NCBI GenBank assembly: GCA_002104905.1
Contig: MCFE01000023.1
Span: 168,615 to 232,614, forward strand
Reading direction: 5' to 3'
DNA length: 64,000 nt
Origin: Basidiobolus meristosporus CBS 931.73
Lineage: Eukaryota > Basidiobolomycota > Basidiobolomycetes > Basidiobolales > Basidiobolaceae
Part shown: positions 45,751-57,205 of the stretch, piece after piece
Position numbering within the stretch: the first letter of the stretch is position 1
How the letters are laid out: each line of letters starts with the position of its first letter
Made by a program: the position numbers and the translations under genes
Notes under the pieces: generated by a model
What the model was told of the DNA's origin: nothing
The model's database searches: none
What the model saw: the letters and a program-made list of their open reading frames with translations, nothing else

Positions 45751-45945
45751 ATGAACTCCCAACAATCTGCCCAAGCCCAAAACACCGCTTCCAAGGTCCC
45801 ATCCCAGGCCCACACTCAAAATGAATCTCTCGAGAAGAAGGAATCTTGGCAAAACACCGACCAACGTGTATACACCGGAGAAAACGATCAGCAAGGAGTC
45901 GTTGGTAAACTCGAGAAGGACTTCGAGCAGGAGAAGAAGCAGTAA
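45751..45945 (+). CDS. Small hydrophilic Gln-rich protein, 64 residues
   Basis: An intact frame with a TATA box and a pyrimidine/A-rich leader (AAAAATG). The protein is Gln/Asn/Lys/Glu-rich with no hydrophobic segment: MNSQQSAQAQNTASKVPSQA, a Glu/Lys middle and the end VVGKLEKDFEQEKKQ. It resembles hydrophilin-like or small stress proteins in composition only. The 3' flank carries AATAAA-like motifs. No family recognised. Confidence 0.6.
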   Translation: MNSQQSAQAQNTASKVPSQAHTQNESLEKKESWQNTDQRVYTGENDQQGVVGKLEKDFEQEKKQ

Positions 45946-46244
45946 TATATCAGCTTCACTGTAATAGAAATCAAATAAACAAAATTTCCATTTAAACTTA
46001 TCTATATTTATGCGTTTACTGTAATGGTGGCGATTGGAATCATGCTGGAGTGATAGTCAATGATGTCATGTGAGTAGCAGTTTGAATCAAGCCTATGAAA
46101 AAATTTCGATCCAGAGCCAATCACACGATGTATGCTACTATGATTAAGTGCCAGTCTCATGGGGGATATAATCCCCCCAATTCTTGTAGAGGGTAGAAAT
46201 ATTCTCTATCCCGAGACTTGTTGCAACCTCACCAGTTTAGAAAG

Positions 46245-46715
46245 ATGCTTCGCAATCTCGTTAATCCTACACTCATTGTGCGTAAGCAAGTCTTGACTCC
46301 TCAGAGAGCACTAGGAAGCGTTCGTCGTTACCACGAAAAAGTTATTGATCACTACGAACGCCCCCGTAATGTTGGGTCCCTTCCTAAAAACGATCCCACT
46401 GTAGGTACTGGTTTAGTAGGTGCACCTGCCTGCGGTGATGTTATGAAGTTGCAGATTAAGGTGGATGATGCCAGCGGTAAGATCGTTGACGTCAAATTCA
46501 AAACTTTCGGCTGTGGGTCGGCTATCGCTTCTTCCAGTTATGTAACTGAGCGTATTCGGGGTCTTAGTTTGGACGATGCTAGCAAGGTTCGTAACACGGA
46601 AATTGCAAAAGAACTCTGCCTTCCACCAGTAAAGCTCCATTGTTCCATGTTGGCTGAGGATGCCATTCGCTCTGCTATCAAAGATTACCAAAGAAAGAGA
46701 AACGTCCAACAATAA
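46245..46715 (+). CDS. ISU1: Mitochondrial iron-sulfur scaffold ISU1/ISCU
   Basis: Scaffold on which [2Fe-2S] clusters are built by Nfs1, frataxin and ferredoxin, then passed on by Hsp70. Intronless, 156 residues from the ATG at 46245. An N-terminal presequence (MLRNLVNPTLIVRKQVLTPQ) ends near RRYHEKVIDHYERPRNVGSL. The three cluster cysteines lie in GAPACGDVMKLQ, FKTFGCGSAIASSS and VKLHCSMLAEDAI. The Hsp70-binding motif LPPVK is present, just before the third cysteine. The longer upstream frame has no ATG. Confidence 0.95.
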   Translation: MLRNLVNPTLIVRKQVLTPQRALGSVRRYHEKVIDHYERPRNVGSLPKNDPTVGTGLVGAPACGDVMKLQIKVDDASGKIVDVKFKTFGCGSAIASSSYVTERIRGLSLDDASKVRNTEIAKELCLPPVKLHCSMLAEDAIRSAIKDYQRKRNVQQ

Positions 46716-48134
46716 GCCAAACCATTTTCACATAAGCAGCCAGAATCCATACCACATCTTACTAACCACACTCATCAATATTCTATAACTTTCATATTTG
46801 CGACGGTTGTGTTGACCACACAAGCGTCATACTGTATATACACAGTGACTTTGCAATCTCTTTCGTGATTACTGGGTAATATTTCTCTATGTCTTTACTT
46901 CTAGCATTTACTAGAAATAAACTAGGATGTATTAGTGGTAATCTAAAATGGTCGCCAACTTCTTGAAACTGTCATTGCCAAAGATTCTGCTTTCCAGTGA
47001 AAATGTAGATACATATCTTGTATATCAGGAATGCAATTAATACAGTACACTACCGGTAGTAATGCAGATAATTGAGAATTTTTAAGCAATTTGTATATTC
47101 AGTTTGCAGTTTATTTTGATGTCAAGACGAGCAAACATCGCTCTGATTGATGCCTCTAGAGCGAGAAGTTCGGTAGGTTGTGGGCGGGGATTGAAATGAT
47201 TCTGGAAAATATTGGTAAGCAACTATTCAGCATTGTCAAGCTATTTGATCTACCTAGAGCTTAATTTTTCATTTTGCATGATTTGATAGACCAGAATATC
47301 GGCATAGGCATGCTGAATATATGTGAATCTCATTAGAATGCTAGGTGAATAAAATTATGGTATCAAGGATACAGCATTTTCGATTAAGAAATATGCCCTT
47401 TACAGATTGATTTTCTATGGCATTTAAGCTATCGGGAACCTATGTTTTCGTGCATTGTGCCGCCACGCAGTTGGATCTCCAGACAATAATAAAGCTAGAA
47501 ACGCTATCAATGAATAGCTCTTCTTCGGGAATGCAACCCTTGTAAGTCCTCTGAAGTCGAATGATAGGGTGCAAATCCGCTCCAAATACCTAGTGTAAAT
47601 TGATATTCACCAAGTTTGGCAGCAAAATGACGCAGTATTGGAATAGCACTACAGTAGCATTCTCCATTAAGACCCGGAAGTGGTATCACACCTCGTCATA
47701 ATGAACATAGTATATTTTCCCTTCGTCCAGTAACTGTTAAATAATTCGTTACCAAGCTTCAGAACGGAATATTTGGAAGTGCCGCCATGGACTATATTTA
47801 CAGACTTGATATATTTGATTGGGACTTCAGAAATCAGGCTGACCTTTTCATTCGCCTGTAGATACATCTCAAATAATAAAGCGCCCTACAATCGGAATGT
47901 GTGCTCCCCCTGTTTAGTGCGCAAGGATCACTTAACGGATGATACGTTCGAGCATTCCAAACGTCATTTACAGGAACACCATTTGCTGCTCAGCAATTCA
48001 CCAGCCCCATTCGAAATTAGCGCTGATATGGAATCCACAAGTTTGATTTCGCGGCAACTATATTGACTGTGGCTTGATGCTTTTATTTGATGTGTACTTA
48101 TGGATTATTTAAAATACGTGAAGTGTGTAAGAGT
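46716..48134. other. Long AT-rich intergenic region
   Basis: About 1.4 kb between ISU1 and tRNA-Arg. Short frames near 47667-48066 are AT-rich and lack splice support. No repeat or RNA gene recognised. Confidence 0.45.
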
Positions 48135-48207
48135 GGGGCGTTGGCCTAATGGATAAGGCATCAGACTTCGGATCTGGGGATTGTGGGTTCGAGTCCCATG
48201 CGCCTCG
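48135..48207 (+). tRNA. tRNA-Arg (anticodon UCG)
   Basis: A 73-base cloverleaf. The acceptor arms GGGGCGT and GCGCCTC pair, with one G-T wobble in each of two places. The anticodon stem TCAGA/TCTGG carries the loop CTTCGGA, with anticodon TCG, which reads CGA. The T-arm has TTCGAGT. There is no intron and CCA is not encoded. A short T-run for Pol III termination is not obvious right after it. Confidence 0.9.
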
Positions 48208-48496
48208 TATATTTTGATGATGGAATAAAACATTACTTGTATAGGATTTTTGAAGCATCTTTGCCAACAAGGTAGTTGCCAGTAGGCCAACTTTAGGCAA
48301 AGTATTATTAACAAGTAGAGATTCGGCCGGACCATTTGGTTATTTAACTAATTAAATACAATTGTTTTTTCTGGATGGGTGTCTTACTTCGTTTATTTCA
48401 TATCATATTCTGATAAACCAGAATCTGAATATTTATTTTTTGGAGTTGTTTTGATAATTCGTCATATTCGTTTTATCTTTTCTTAAGACTTAAACC

Positions 48497-49634
48497 ATGC
48501 CTCCTGCCAGTAAACATCTTGATGTTAATGTGCGTGTATCAGTATTCAAGCGATTTATCAAACACAAGGAAGTCAAACGACTTTTATCTCTGCGTTTTGA
48601 CTGGAATACACCTGGTTTGAGCTTCAAGGGAGTTACCACTGCACGCTCAACAGTCAACGGCAATGTGAAATATGATGTCATTTTGGATCTGGTACCGGGG
48701 ATTACATTGACAAGCGATTAGTCAAGCCTTGGTTTGGTACTGGCCGTACGGTTATTGCTGACTCTTGGTTCGGATCCCCAAATATGACAATGATGCTGGC
48801 TGAACCTGGTCTGTATTCCATTATGCAAGTGACTAAACGATGCTACTGGCCATGTGGTATGCCCACCACCGATATTGTTGCTAGTATTGGCAACTTGTAT
48901 GGTGCTCACTTTACTATGAACAAGACAACAAGGAGCGGGAGAATCTTTGTCTGCGCCTACCGTGATTACAAGATCAAAGCATTTATTTCTTCTTGCAGCA
49001 CAACAAGGCTTACTGGACGGAGAACTTTTGTAGGGGACAATGGTGAAGTGATAACCATTCAGCGACCGGAAGTGGTTGAAGAATATGAGACCCATAAAAG
49101 TAAGTAGAATCCTGTCTTGAAGAAACAACATGTGCTCCATTTACTATATTTGTAGGTTCGGTTGATGCTGCTAATAACCTTCGAGATAATTTGACATCTT
49201 ATCATGATGTTATATCTACAGAAAGATGGGAGATGCGTTTCTACGGCTTCATCCTGGGTATCTGTGAAGCCAATGCCTATAGCTCTTATCGTACATTTTC
49301 TTATCAAAAGCGTGGCGTATCTCATTTCTCTTTCAAGGATATTTTAGCATACAATTTCTTGCAATATTGTAAGAATTTGGCCGGTTCAGACATCAAGGGG
49401 CCCTTGGGTAGTCAGAGGCAACTCAGAAGTGATGAAAATCACACTTACCTGTCGATGAGTAAAGGTTATGGCTCAAAGCGCCGTAGATTAGCTTGCAAAA
49501 CTTGTACTGCCGCTCATGTTACAGGCACTAAGGTTGAGTTTTCATGCAGTTGCAACCCTGGCCACCCAATGTGTAAAGACTGCTATACCAGACACTTGAA
49601 GGTGGTATATGAAAAAACAAATAATGCTCAATAA
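48497..49634 (+). pseudogene. Broken piggyBac-type transposase
   Basis: Two frames joined by a one-base shift near 48685-48705, then a real-looking intron at about 49101-49155. The shifted frame gives GDYIDKRLVKPWFGTGRTVI, then ADSWFGSPNMTMML, with the second catalytic Asp of DDE_Tnp_1_7. After the intron comes SVDAANNLRDNL with the third. Near the end are SFKDILAYNFLQ and the C-terminal zinc domain CKTC...CSCNPGHPMCKDC, the typical PGBD cysteine-rich domain. The N-terminal half, with the first catalytic Asp, is missing or unrecognisable. No terminal inverted repeats or flanking TTAA pair were confirmed, so this is a relic. Confidence 0.75.
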
Positions 49635-50576
49635 TTCTTCGCAGTTAGTAGGATTGGCTATTAAATGTTTGAAATAAAATTGCTTAAAGCCATACCCATT
49701 ATTCATCAATGAAGTGTTAGACCATTTGGTCCAATTAAAATTTGCCAAAAGTTGCTTCAGTAAAGGCAATATAAGACAAAGTATTTGCAACCATTTTGAA
49801 AAAATCAAAATACCAGCACAAAGTGCATACCAGAGAGATTTCATAAACTTCATTTAGACTTCATATATCCTTGCTATGAGGTCAAAATAATTTAAATACA
49901 ATTGGGCTAATCTCTACTTGTTAATATTCAAGGTAAAATATTGGATTCTACTAAACTTTTGTTCGCGGTACAGTTTGTAAAGTATGTAAAGCCACAATGC
50001 CCATTTCAAGGGGCCAGAAAGGAAAAAAAGAAATAATTCTGAGGTTAGCCAAGCTATTCACATAAACCTTCAGTAATATTATCCGGTACTCGGTTAGGTC
50101 ACCAATAAGAATAAGATGAATCTGACTGCAGTTACAAGAGAGGAATTTAGCACCGAATTGGCCTACTCTCGCTTTGGCCATCAGCAAGGGCATGGCTAAT
50201 ACATAAGATAACTCGTATGGATACCAAACAGTAACCATCTTTGTTATGATTACCATTACAACAACAAGCTTGGAAAGGTGATCTCTTGCCGATATCAACA
50301 TTAATGCCACTCTAATCATTAATCAGTATCCTATACCTAAAGCAGGTTATCCATAAAAAAGATCCTAAATTTCTTGGTTCAAACAACAATTGGCGAGTTA
50401 TGTAAGCACCCAGATATCCAATATGAGTTATGTACACGTAGCACATCTATTCAGCACACCACAGTTTGAACGAAGTAAAATAACGATTCAAACGCTGTCA
50501 GTAAAGCATGTTGTAAAGGTCGAGTCAATATTCCTGGTGGTTAGGATGAAATTCAAATTACCCCTGGTCATGGCAT
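49635..50576. other. AT-rich intergenic region
   Basis: About 940 bases between the piggyBac relic and tRNA-Pro. A hydrophobic minus-strand frame (49951-50319) has no protein-like pattern. Nothing else recognised. Confidence 0.45.
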
Positions 50577-50648
50577 GGCTCAATGGTCTAGTAGTATGAT
50601 TCCTCGTTCGGGTCGAGGAGGTCCCGGGTTCAATTCCCGGTTGAGCCC
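50577..50648 (+). tRNA. tRNA-Pro (anticodon CGG)
   Basis: A 72-base cloverleaf. GGCTCAA pairs with TTGAGCC. The anticodon stem CCTCG/CGAGG carries the loop TTCGGGT, with anticodon CGG, which reads CCG. The T-arm CCCGG-TTCAATT-CCCGG is standard. No intron. Confidence 0.92.
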
Positions 50649-51290
50649 TAATGTTTTGATCGGCTGAATACAATTTTTGAAGCTGTGTGGTGCAATTAGT
50701 AACAGAGCTCGACTTGATTCGCATACAAGAGGCTATTGAATGTTGCCTCTTGATGGTTTAGAATAGCATATGTTGCTGGTGGTGGGCTGCTTTAGTGACA
50801 ACCAGTTCGTAGCACTGGCATTAACCGTAATTGGAGATTTCTTTTGCAGCACAATCATTACTACTACCTCACGATTAAGTAAAGTCGAAAAGTTGCCATG
50901 TCAGCTCCACAGCTAACAAACTGAATCTCTCATGGTATCTCACAACAGGAGCATATAATAGCATTGTACATTTGACGTAATCTAGATCGCCATATCGAGT
51001 CGCATTCTTACCAGATGAAAGGAGTAATTGCGATTTTGATGAAATGCTATATGAAGCGAAGTTTATTAATATGTCCAGTAATTTGGAAACCGCTTGCAGG
51101 CCAAACCGAATAGATGGTGTATAATGGCCATATGCGACCAGATACACAGTCTTTCAATAAAGAAAACGAAATATTGCCTAATATGTAAAATGGGCCAATT
51201 TGTGACACTATCCAATGCTTGTTAATCGAAACGTTCATTCAGACGAGAAGCCTAGGTACCCCAATCTTGTTTCATGATCAGTAACACCGT
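50649..51290. other. Intergenic region
   Basis: About 640 AT-rich bases between tRNA-Pro and the 3' end of the D-amino-acid oxidase gene. No feature recognised. Confidence 0.45.
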
Positions 51291-52529
51291 TTATAGGTTG
51301 CTAGTTGGTTGGAATCCAGTTTCAAAGTAATCCTTGACGATCTGTCGAATGTCTAGAGCACACCCATAGGAAAGTGTGAAGCCCGATCCTCCATGGCCAT
51401 AATTGTGGAATAATCTAGGATTAAACTCATCCTGACCGACACGGGGTGAGTCACGGAATGGGCGAATCCCTGCACGATAATAATAGTCCGTGAATTCAGC
51501 CTTTGCTAGATCGGAATAAAGATTGACGCATCCGGTTCTCATTTTGTCCAGATATTTGTGCTTTTCCTCGTCCCATTCGAGTGCCTCTTGTCCCATTTGG
51601 GCGTACCCACCAAGGATCAGGATATCATCATTTCTAGGTACAATGAATTCGAACCTGCCCTCCTCTGCCTTAAGTTTCTCATCTGCAGTCGCACCAATAC
51701 CAACCTCATGCTGAGAAATGGAAATACATCCCTCAATTTTTTCGAATCGCTTCCCGTCATTCTTGGCATGAAGCAGAATCCCACGAAGGGGTTTCATTCT
51801 GTTGTCGCCACAGAGTTCCCTTGATGCCATGCCTGTACAGTTGATAACAATATCGGCTTTGAATCGCTTCAGCAGATATGGCATCTCTTCATGGAGTGTG
51901 TCTTCCACCACCCCGTACGAAAGCACCACTCCCATATCTTCAACCTGCCTCCCCAACCAGGGTAGGTAGCTTCCGGGATCAACTACATACGATAGGTGCT
52001 CATACCCATCTACAATGTTGTAGCCGTTCTTCTCCAAGTCTGTGTTGATTTTGTACTTTTGAATAAGATGTGGAAGATCATCATTGAACTCCTCGCACAC
52101 GCTTTCGATTTCATGCTTCTTCTGGAGTCCATCTGGCCCAAGCTCAAGATCAAATAAGAAACACGACATGCGCTGGCGGATACCAGTCTCATTGGCTCCA
52201 TACTTATTAGCAATATCCTTGAATTGGATATATGATACTTGGCACCACTTCTTCAGGGCTTCAAGTTGCTCCTCAGTATCTTTCCCATGGGAACCGCAGA
52301 CAGCCGGAGGCCATTCCCACAGGGCGCCGGCAATCTCGGATACAATCTCCTTACCATGGGCTCCAGGCTGGGCGTATTGTTTTGCTAGAACAGTTACTTT
52401 ACACCCGGTTCTTCTTAATGTCCAAGCAGTAGTAAGGCCAGAGACACCGCCTCCGATGATAAGGACATGTGGCGTGGTACCATCAGCGCGGCTAATATGG
52501 ATCTTCTTGTAGAGGCTTCCGGGGTTCAT
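51291..52529 (-). CDS. D-amino-acid oxidase (DAO family), probably peroxisomal
   Basis: FAD enzyme that turns D-amino acids into keto acids, ammonia and peroxide. Intronless, 412 residues from the ATG at 52529; the longer frame adds 20 residues upstream without family support. The FAD-binding dinucleotide fold begins HVLIIGGGVSGLTTAWTLRR. Middle motifs include VVINCTGMASRELCGD. The C-terminal block AGIRPFRDSPRVG and NYGHGGSGFTLSYGCA is the DAO signature, with the substrate-binding Arg in RPFR. The last residues are TSNL, a weak PTS1-like end fitting peroxisomal import. D-amino-acid versus D-aspartate specificity cannot be decided. Confidence 0.9.
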   Translation of the reverse strand: MNPGSLYKKIHISRADGTTPHVLIIGGGVSGLTTAWTLRRTGCKVTVLAKQYAQPGAHGKEIVSEIAGALWEWPPAVCGSHGKDTEEQLEALKKWCQVSYIQFKDIANKYGANETGIRQRMSCFLFDLELGPDGLQKKHEIESVCEEFNDDLPHLIQKYKINTDLEKNGYNIVDGYEHLSYVVDPGSYLPWLGRQVEDMGVVLSYGVVEDTLHEEMPYLLKRFKADIVINCTGMASRELCGDNRMKPLRGILLHAKNDGKRFEKIEGCISISQHEVGIGATADEKLKAEEGRFEFIVPRNDDILILGGYAQMGQEALEWDEEKHKYLDKMRTGCVNLYSDLAKAEFTDYYYRAGIRPFRDSPRVGQDEFNPRLFHNYGHGGSGFTLSYGCALDIRQIVKDYFETGFQPTSNL

Positions 52530-55428
52530 TTTTTGCGAATTGTGGAGACGATTCTGTGTTGAAAGTGTGGTTCGTGCCTTGAGATACACAATTATTGTTC
52601 AGAGCGAGATGCAATGCTCTATGCCGTCGAGTAAATGTCTTATTTATACTCTCACCTGTAGACTACAGTGTAACGGAGGCAGGTTCTATACCTGGGGCTT
52701 GAATAGGGCGCCTTCCAATATCTCTCTCAATGATCCTGCCTTTTGAACCTGTTAGAAAGCAATAACTCAAAAACCACTTTAAAATTCCTAGTCAAAAGGA
52801 ACATTGGTTTCTCTTCATTGTAGCTTGAGAAAGTGCTGGCAACTTTTCGAATTTGGCATAAAGCGTGTCATGTCATCTGGAGTGCAACTGATATCCACGG
52901 CGTGTAACCCGAGCTGTGCGTGACATTCAGTCCAAAATTATACACGTGGAGGCAATTCTAGATGTGGACTAATATGGGGAGAATATACGTGAACATTACA
53001 AATTTACAACGAAATCAAAACTAAGTGTAATATAAAGGTTAGAGAACTTGCTGCTTTGCCGTGGCTAAGCTGGATAGACACTAATCAACATTAGGTAAAA
53101 TTTGGATTTCTGTAAATGGGAATAATCGGCGTTTGCGATATGTATTCCGGTATTGTGCTATGGTAACGATATGAAGTTTTCTCATTCTTTGTGTGTGTGC
53201 AATTTTCCCATTCTAGCTAAGCACAGCCCGTTGGAATAGTCTAGGCACCATCTGTTTCATTAAGTACTTACTTGAATTGAATCCAGTCTTTATCTGATAT
53301 GTATAATCCCGAGGATACTAGTTGCATCCCGAAATACATGAGCTATATTTATGGCGCGGATGCAATCATCATTCAAAATAGAGCTAATAACAAACTAAAT
53401 AATGTTAGAGGTAGGAAAGTAGTGGCAAATATTTACTTTGGATCAGTGCAAGGCTAGCCACAATGCAATGAAGAAGGCTGAGAGCTTATACTAGATAGTA
53501 CAGATAATGAATCTAAATTAAAAACCCAACATATAGTAGTCTACTAGCAAATATAACTATGCATAGTACCACTTTATATGTTAGTAAAGCAATGAGTTTT
53601 CCGCATTAGCATGCATGAAATGTCATAAATTTTGGATAAGCTAAGCCAAAGTAAAATGGATTTGGTGAAATCAATACTGAAAGGGCCTCACATATAAAAA
53701 AAGCTGAGCATCAAGTTCTCTATAAATTATGGATTATTTGTTGTAAATCAGAGTATAGGAGCATAGATTTAACTTTTGTGGGTATTTAGTAGATGTTGGA
53801 TGTGCTTGGGGAACAGGTACACAATGCGGTTCTTACCATTTACCTTGCTGATTATAAAAGCAGTTTTATACATTTACAGAGTCTTGTATAAGGAGAGCCC
53901 ATAAAGTAATTTGACAAGTGACTATAAATGGGTATGTACAAGAGCATATACCAAATGGAATGTATTAATTTCCTTTGTTGCTATATTTGTATGCTTAATA
54001 AGTGTAACTTGTCACATTACACATACACAATCGCTCCCAGGCTTGGCATATAGCTTTCTGGATCCTTCTTGCTCTGCATTAGCATTTGAACGTCAGCATT
54101 TTGAGAACTGGGTGACTTGATTGTCATATTCACTTTTCCAAACCAGTTGGCACTACAATGCTTTGGTTACAAGGAACATTTGCTTGTTCAATAACTAACT
54201 ATGTAGTGACACCCCTAACTGCTTTAAACTACAAGTATATATTTTTCAGTGCACTTTTGCTAGTACTGGATATCATTGCTCATTGGCAAGTTGCTATTGT
54301 AACTTGTTCTCTTAGATTTCACTGAGCCGGCCACAGCCTTAACTCAGCAAGTACTATAAGTTTTGCAGAGTCAATCTTTTCTCATAAAGTCATATGTCGA
54401 GGCCAGGTGACCTATGGACAGCTTTTCAACAGAAAAAATCATATTGTGAAAGCATATAGAAAAGGTTCTTAGTCCCAGCTGTGGTGAGCGCACGGTAAAA
54501 TGGGAAACAATGGGTGATCAAGGAAAGCAGAGGCGTATTACTAATTAGAAACTGACAGGAAGTAATACCAAATTATGGCATATGTGGAATTCCTTCCAAA
54601 GGCTACAAATATATAAAGCATAAGCAAGTATCGGGTCTTTGTAGTCTTGAATATGTCGAGGAAGGTACTGTATTTTAGAATGACTTCTATTTATTCTTCA
54701 AAGAGGCTTTAGGCTAACATGGCAACATGGGAGATAGTCTTAGTAGTGGAGGCTTCCTGTTCGGATTAAGTCTCAGTCTTGGGTGAAGCAAGGCCGCCTG
54801 TACTCCGTGACGTCATAGTACTCTGGCCGGAGATCATTGTCCCTTCACTTGCTGCCAGGATGGCCGTAGTCCAAGAGCCAGTCCATGATGGCCATTAAGA
54901 CACGGAAACATGCTGGAATAACGAAGGCGACATGTCATGCTTGCTCTGGACCAAAATGATGGCCAGGGCGTCATACATCAAGGGGTCAAATTTCCAAATC
55001 CAGTACAAATGGCGTTAGCGGTACCTAAAATGTTGGTGCGAGGGCCAACACAAGGCACAAAGGGGGCACCATTGCTACCAAAAAGAACTGGATGGCAATT
55101 AGGCCAATGGGTGAGCGATCTGGAGAAACTGGCCATATTTATCCTTGGTCAGGGAGCTAGACAGAAAGAGAAGAGGAAAAGCTATGTGAAGAAAGGGAAA
55201 AGCCTATGGATTGCTGAGAGAATATAGAATGATCACAATGAGAGTTGATCGTCTTTCAACATTATAACAAAAACCAACGCAGATAGTTCACCACTTTATT
55301 TTGGTGAGCATATAATCCTCTCTTCTACAATAAGGATGACTTACTGGCCATTTACTTCAGTGAAATATACATCATTACAACTTGCCAAAGGGCGTTGAAA
55401 GTATATTTTACCGATTGATTCTGATGCA
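52530..55428. other. Gene-poor AT-rich region, 2.9 kb
   Basis: Holds the DAO promoter (a TATAAATA on the minus strand at 52641-52648). The rest has only short frames. One at 54937-55227 (+) sits in less AT-rich DNA and could be a decayed mobile element, but I recognise nothing in it. Confidence 0.45.
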
Positions 55429-56268
55429 TTACTTCACTTCAGCAAATGCCTGCAAAGCATCATGTAATTTGCCAAAGGTGCCATCATGCCACGCCTTTGC
55501 CTCTTCCCATTCTGCCTCAGGTAAGGTTCCTTGCATCATTTTTAACCACCCGCCGACAATGAAATCGGCATAGCTGGCCTGTGTCCCAAGCAGAAACGGT
55601 CCACTGGGTTCCCTTTTAAAGAGGTCTGCAAGCGGTGCCAGCGTGTCGCGGAAAGATTTCTTAAGCTTTTCTCGCTCTTCGCCACGCACAGCTAGATCAT
55701 CCCAGGACGCGACATTAGCACGCCGTAAGAACTCCGCTTTGGCTAGGTGTTCGATAGTCGGGTCGAAGGGCATACCGTGAGCCATGAGCTGCGTATGTAT
55801 TGTGAAAGCTGCATCAACATGCATGTTAAACACAGAGTAATCTGCGAACTCGATGTCATTGCGTTCTGACAGCGGCACAAGCATCGTCAAGTCGTGCGGA
55901 TAGCGGTAGTCAAGTTTTTGAAGAGGTAGCAGGTCACCTGAGCCAGAATCCGGGTACGTCTTCTGTAGGTGGATGGCAATATCGAAGGAATCGCCGAGTT
56001 TGGCAGTGTGTGCGGGATCGGAGAGCATCGGAAGTGTGTAAAAGTCAGATCCATCGGCTAACTTGCGCGAAGCAGGTAGACCAAATTCACGACGCACCTT
56101 TGTGATGTCCGGCAGTTGGACCCACGTAGTCGAATACGGGACTTTTTTGAAGTTAAGCGCATAGCGGGATTTCCAAGGATTCGGCGAGCAACAAGTTTTG
56201 GTAACTGGGGGACGCATGGCAATGTCGTAGAAGACAAGACTATCGGATGGGGTTGAGGAGTTTGCCAT
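55429..56268 (-). CDS. Glutathione S-transferase, fungal UstS/GtT-like
   Basis: Candidate GST that conjugates or otherwise handles glutathione. Intronless, 279 residues from the ATG at 56268. The N-terminal thioredoxin-like fold begins SLVFYDIAMRPP and contains CCSPNPWKSRYALNFKKVPY, TTWVQLPDI and FYTLPMLSDP. Then comes DSFDIAIHLQKTYPDSGS. The C-terminal helical domain has FLLGTQASYADFIVGGWLKM, the usual GST C-terminal signature. The opening matches fungal UstS-like GSTs. G+C looks higher than in the AT-rich DNA around it. Confidence 0.82.
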   Translation of the reverse strand: MANSSTPSDSLVFYDIAMRPPVTKTCCSPNPWKSRYALNFKKVPYSTTWVQLPDITKVRREFGLPASRKLADGSDFYTLPMLSDPAHTAKLGDSFDIAIHLQKTYPDSGSGDLLPLQKLDYRYPHDLTMLVPLSERNDIEFADYSVFNMHVDAAFTIHTQLMAHGMPFDPTIEHLAKAEFLRRANVASWDDLAVRGEEREKLKKSFRDTLAPLADLFKREPSGPFLLGTQASYADFIVGGWLKMMQGTLPEAEWEEAKAWHDGTFGKLHDALQAFAEVK

Positions 56269-57205
56269 TGTGGTCAATGAGGAGCTAAAGGTACACTATC
56301 AGTTCTAGTGTGGTTAAGGGTTGAGGACTCGCGATAGGTCAACTTTTGTAGTAGCACATTTGGTGACGTGGATTGTCTACCACTGTATGGCTTTCAAGCA
56401 GCATATTCTGCAGTAGCGCGATCACCGTTACGCCACTTTCCCCAATAACTAGGATCGGCTTCCTTGATAGATCCCTGGCCGCTCCCTGCAAATTCTTATT
56501 GTTTGATCATCCAATAGCTCCCCAACCCCTCATCACCCCCTAGTGAAGAAACAGTGAACACTTATGAGCTTCATAATTAATGCCAGTCCTATCCAAGCTT
56601 TACATAGCTAGAATTAGCATTTAAATAAGCCAAATTACTCCAAGGAGTGGCTAAAAAGCTAGGTTTTTTATGGGGGTGGGAATGTCACCAATGTAGGTTA
56701 AATCTTCATTTGAATTGGTACTGTGATCAGCCGGAATAGTGGAACAAGTCCAATAATCTGCATAAGAGAAGTAGAGATTTCTCCCAAGGAGAGTGGTTGG
56801 TAAAGTGCTTGTTGCACATACTTCCTGTAGGATGATATTGGGTTTGCCCCAATCTAGAATGAGGGACCCTGGAGGAATTCTACATTCAAAGGGTTTGAAA
56901 AGTTCCCAATAGTTCTACGTTAGTTACAAATATCTCCTTCACACAAAGGAATATCAACGTTATTCATTACGATTAGAGGACCAGGCTCAACTAGACCCAT
57001 CAATCGCCGTCTCTTATGGCCTCATTGGTGGTGTGAATCTAGCTTCGCCCTCTAAAGAGTAGTAAATTTACAATGTGAGGATGTCAAATTGGCCGTTGAA
57101 ATCTGGAGCTTTAATCAACTTGATGTGACGGATGCGCCCGAGAGGCTCGGCTTAAGAGACAAGAAATAGGATCCTTATCCTACCAACTTCATCTAGATTA
57201 CCAGC
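56269..57205. other. Intergenic region with a decayed telomere-element tail
   Basis: About 940 bases. It holds the GST promoter and, at 56671-56713, a degraded copy of the tail found at each subtelomeric element (listed separately). No gene recognised. Confidence 0.5.
56671..56713 (-). repeat. Fossil tail of a telomere-targeted retroelement
   Basis: Reads GGGGGTGGGAATGTCACCAA, then TGTAGGTTAAATCTTCATTT. It aligns with the tail of element F (GGGGAGGGAAAGTCACCAAG, GTAGGTGAAATCTTTATTT) with only a few changes. It keeps the G-run, the TCACC arm, and the decayed AATAAA. Same orientation as the intact elements. The hairpin's second arm is mutated (GGTTA for GGTGA). Confidence 0.65.

Noticed and set aside
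49951-50319. Minus-strand hydrophobic frame of 122 codons
   Set aside because: Hydrophobicity follows from AT-rich codons on this strand; no signal or family pattern.
54937-55227. Plus-strand frame of 96 codons, possible transposon remnant
   Set aside because: I could not match it to any transposase or integrase motif, nor find flanking repeats.
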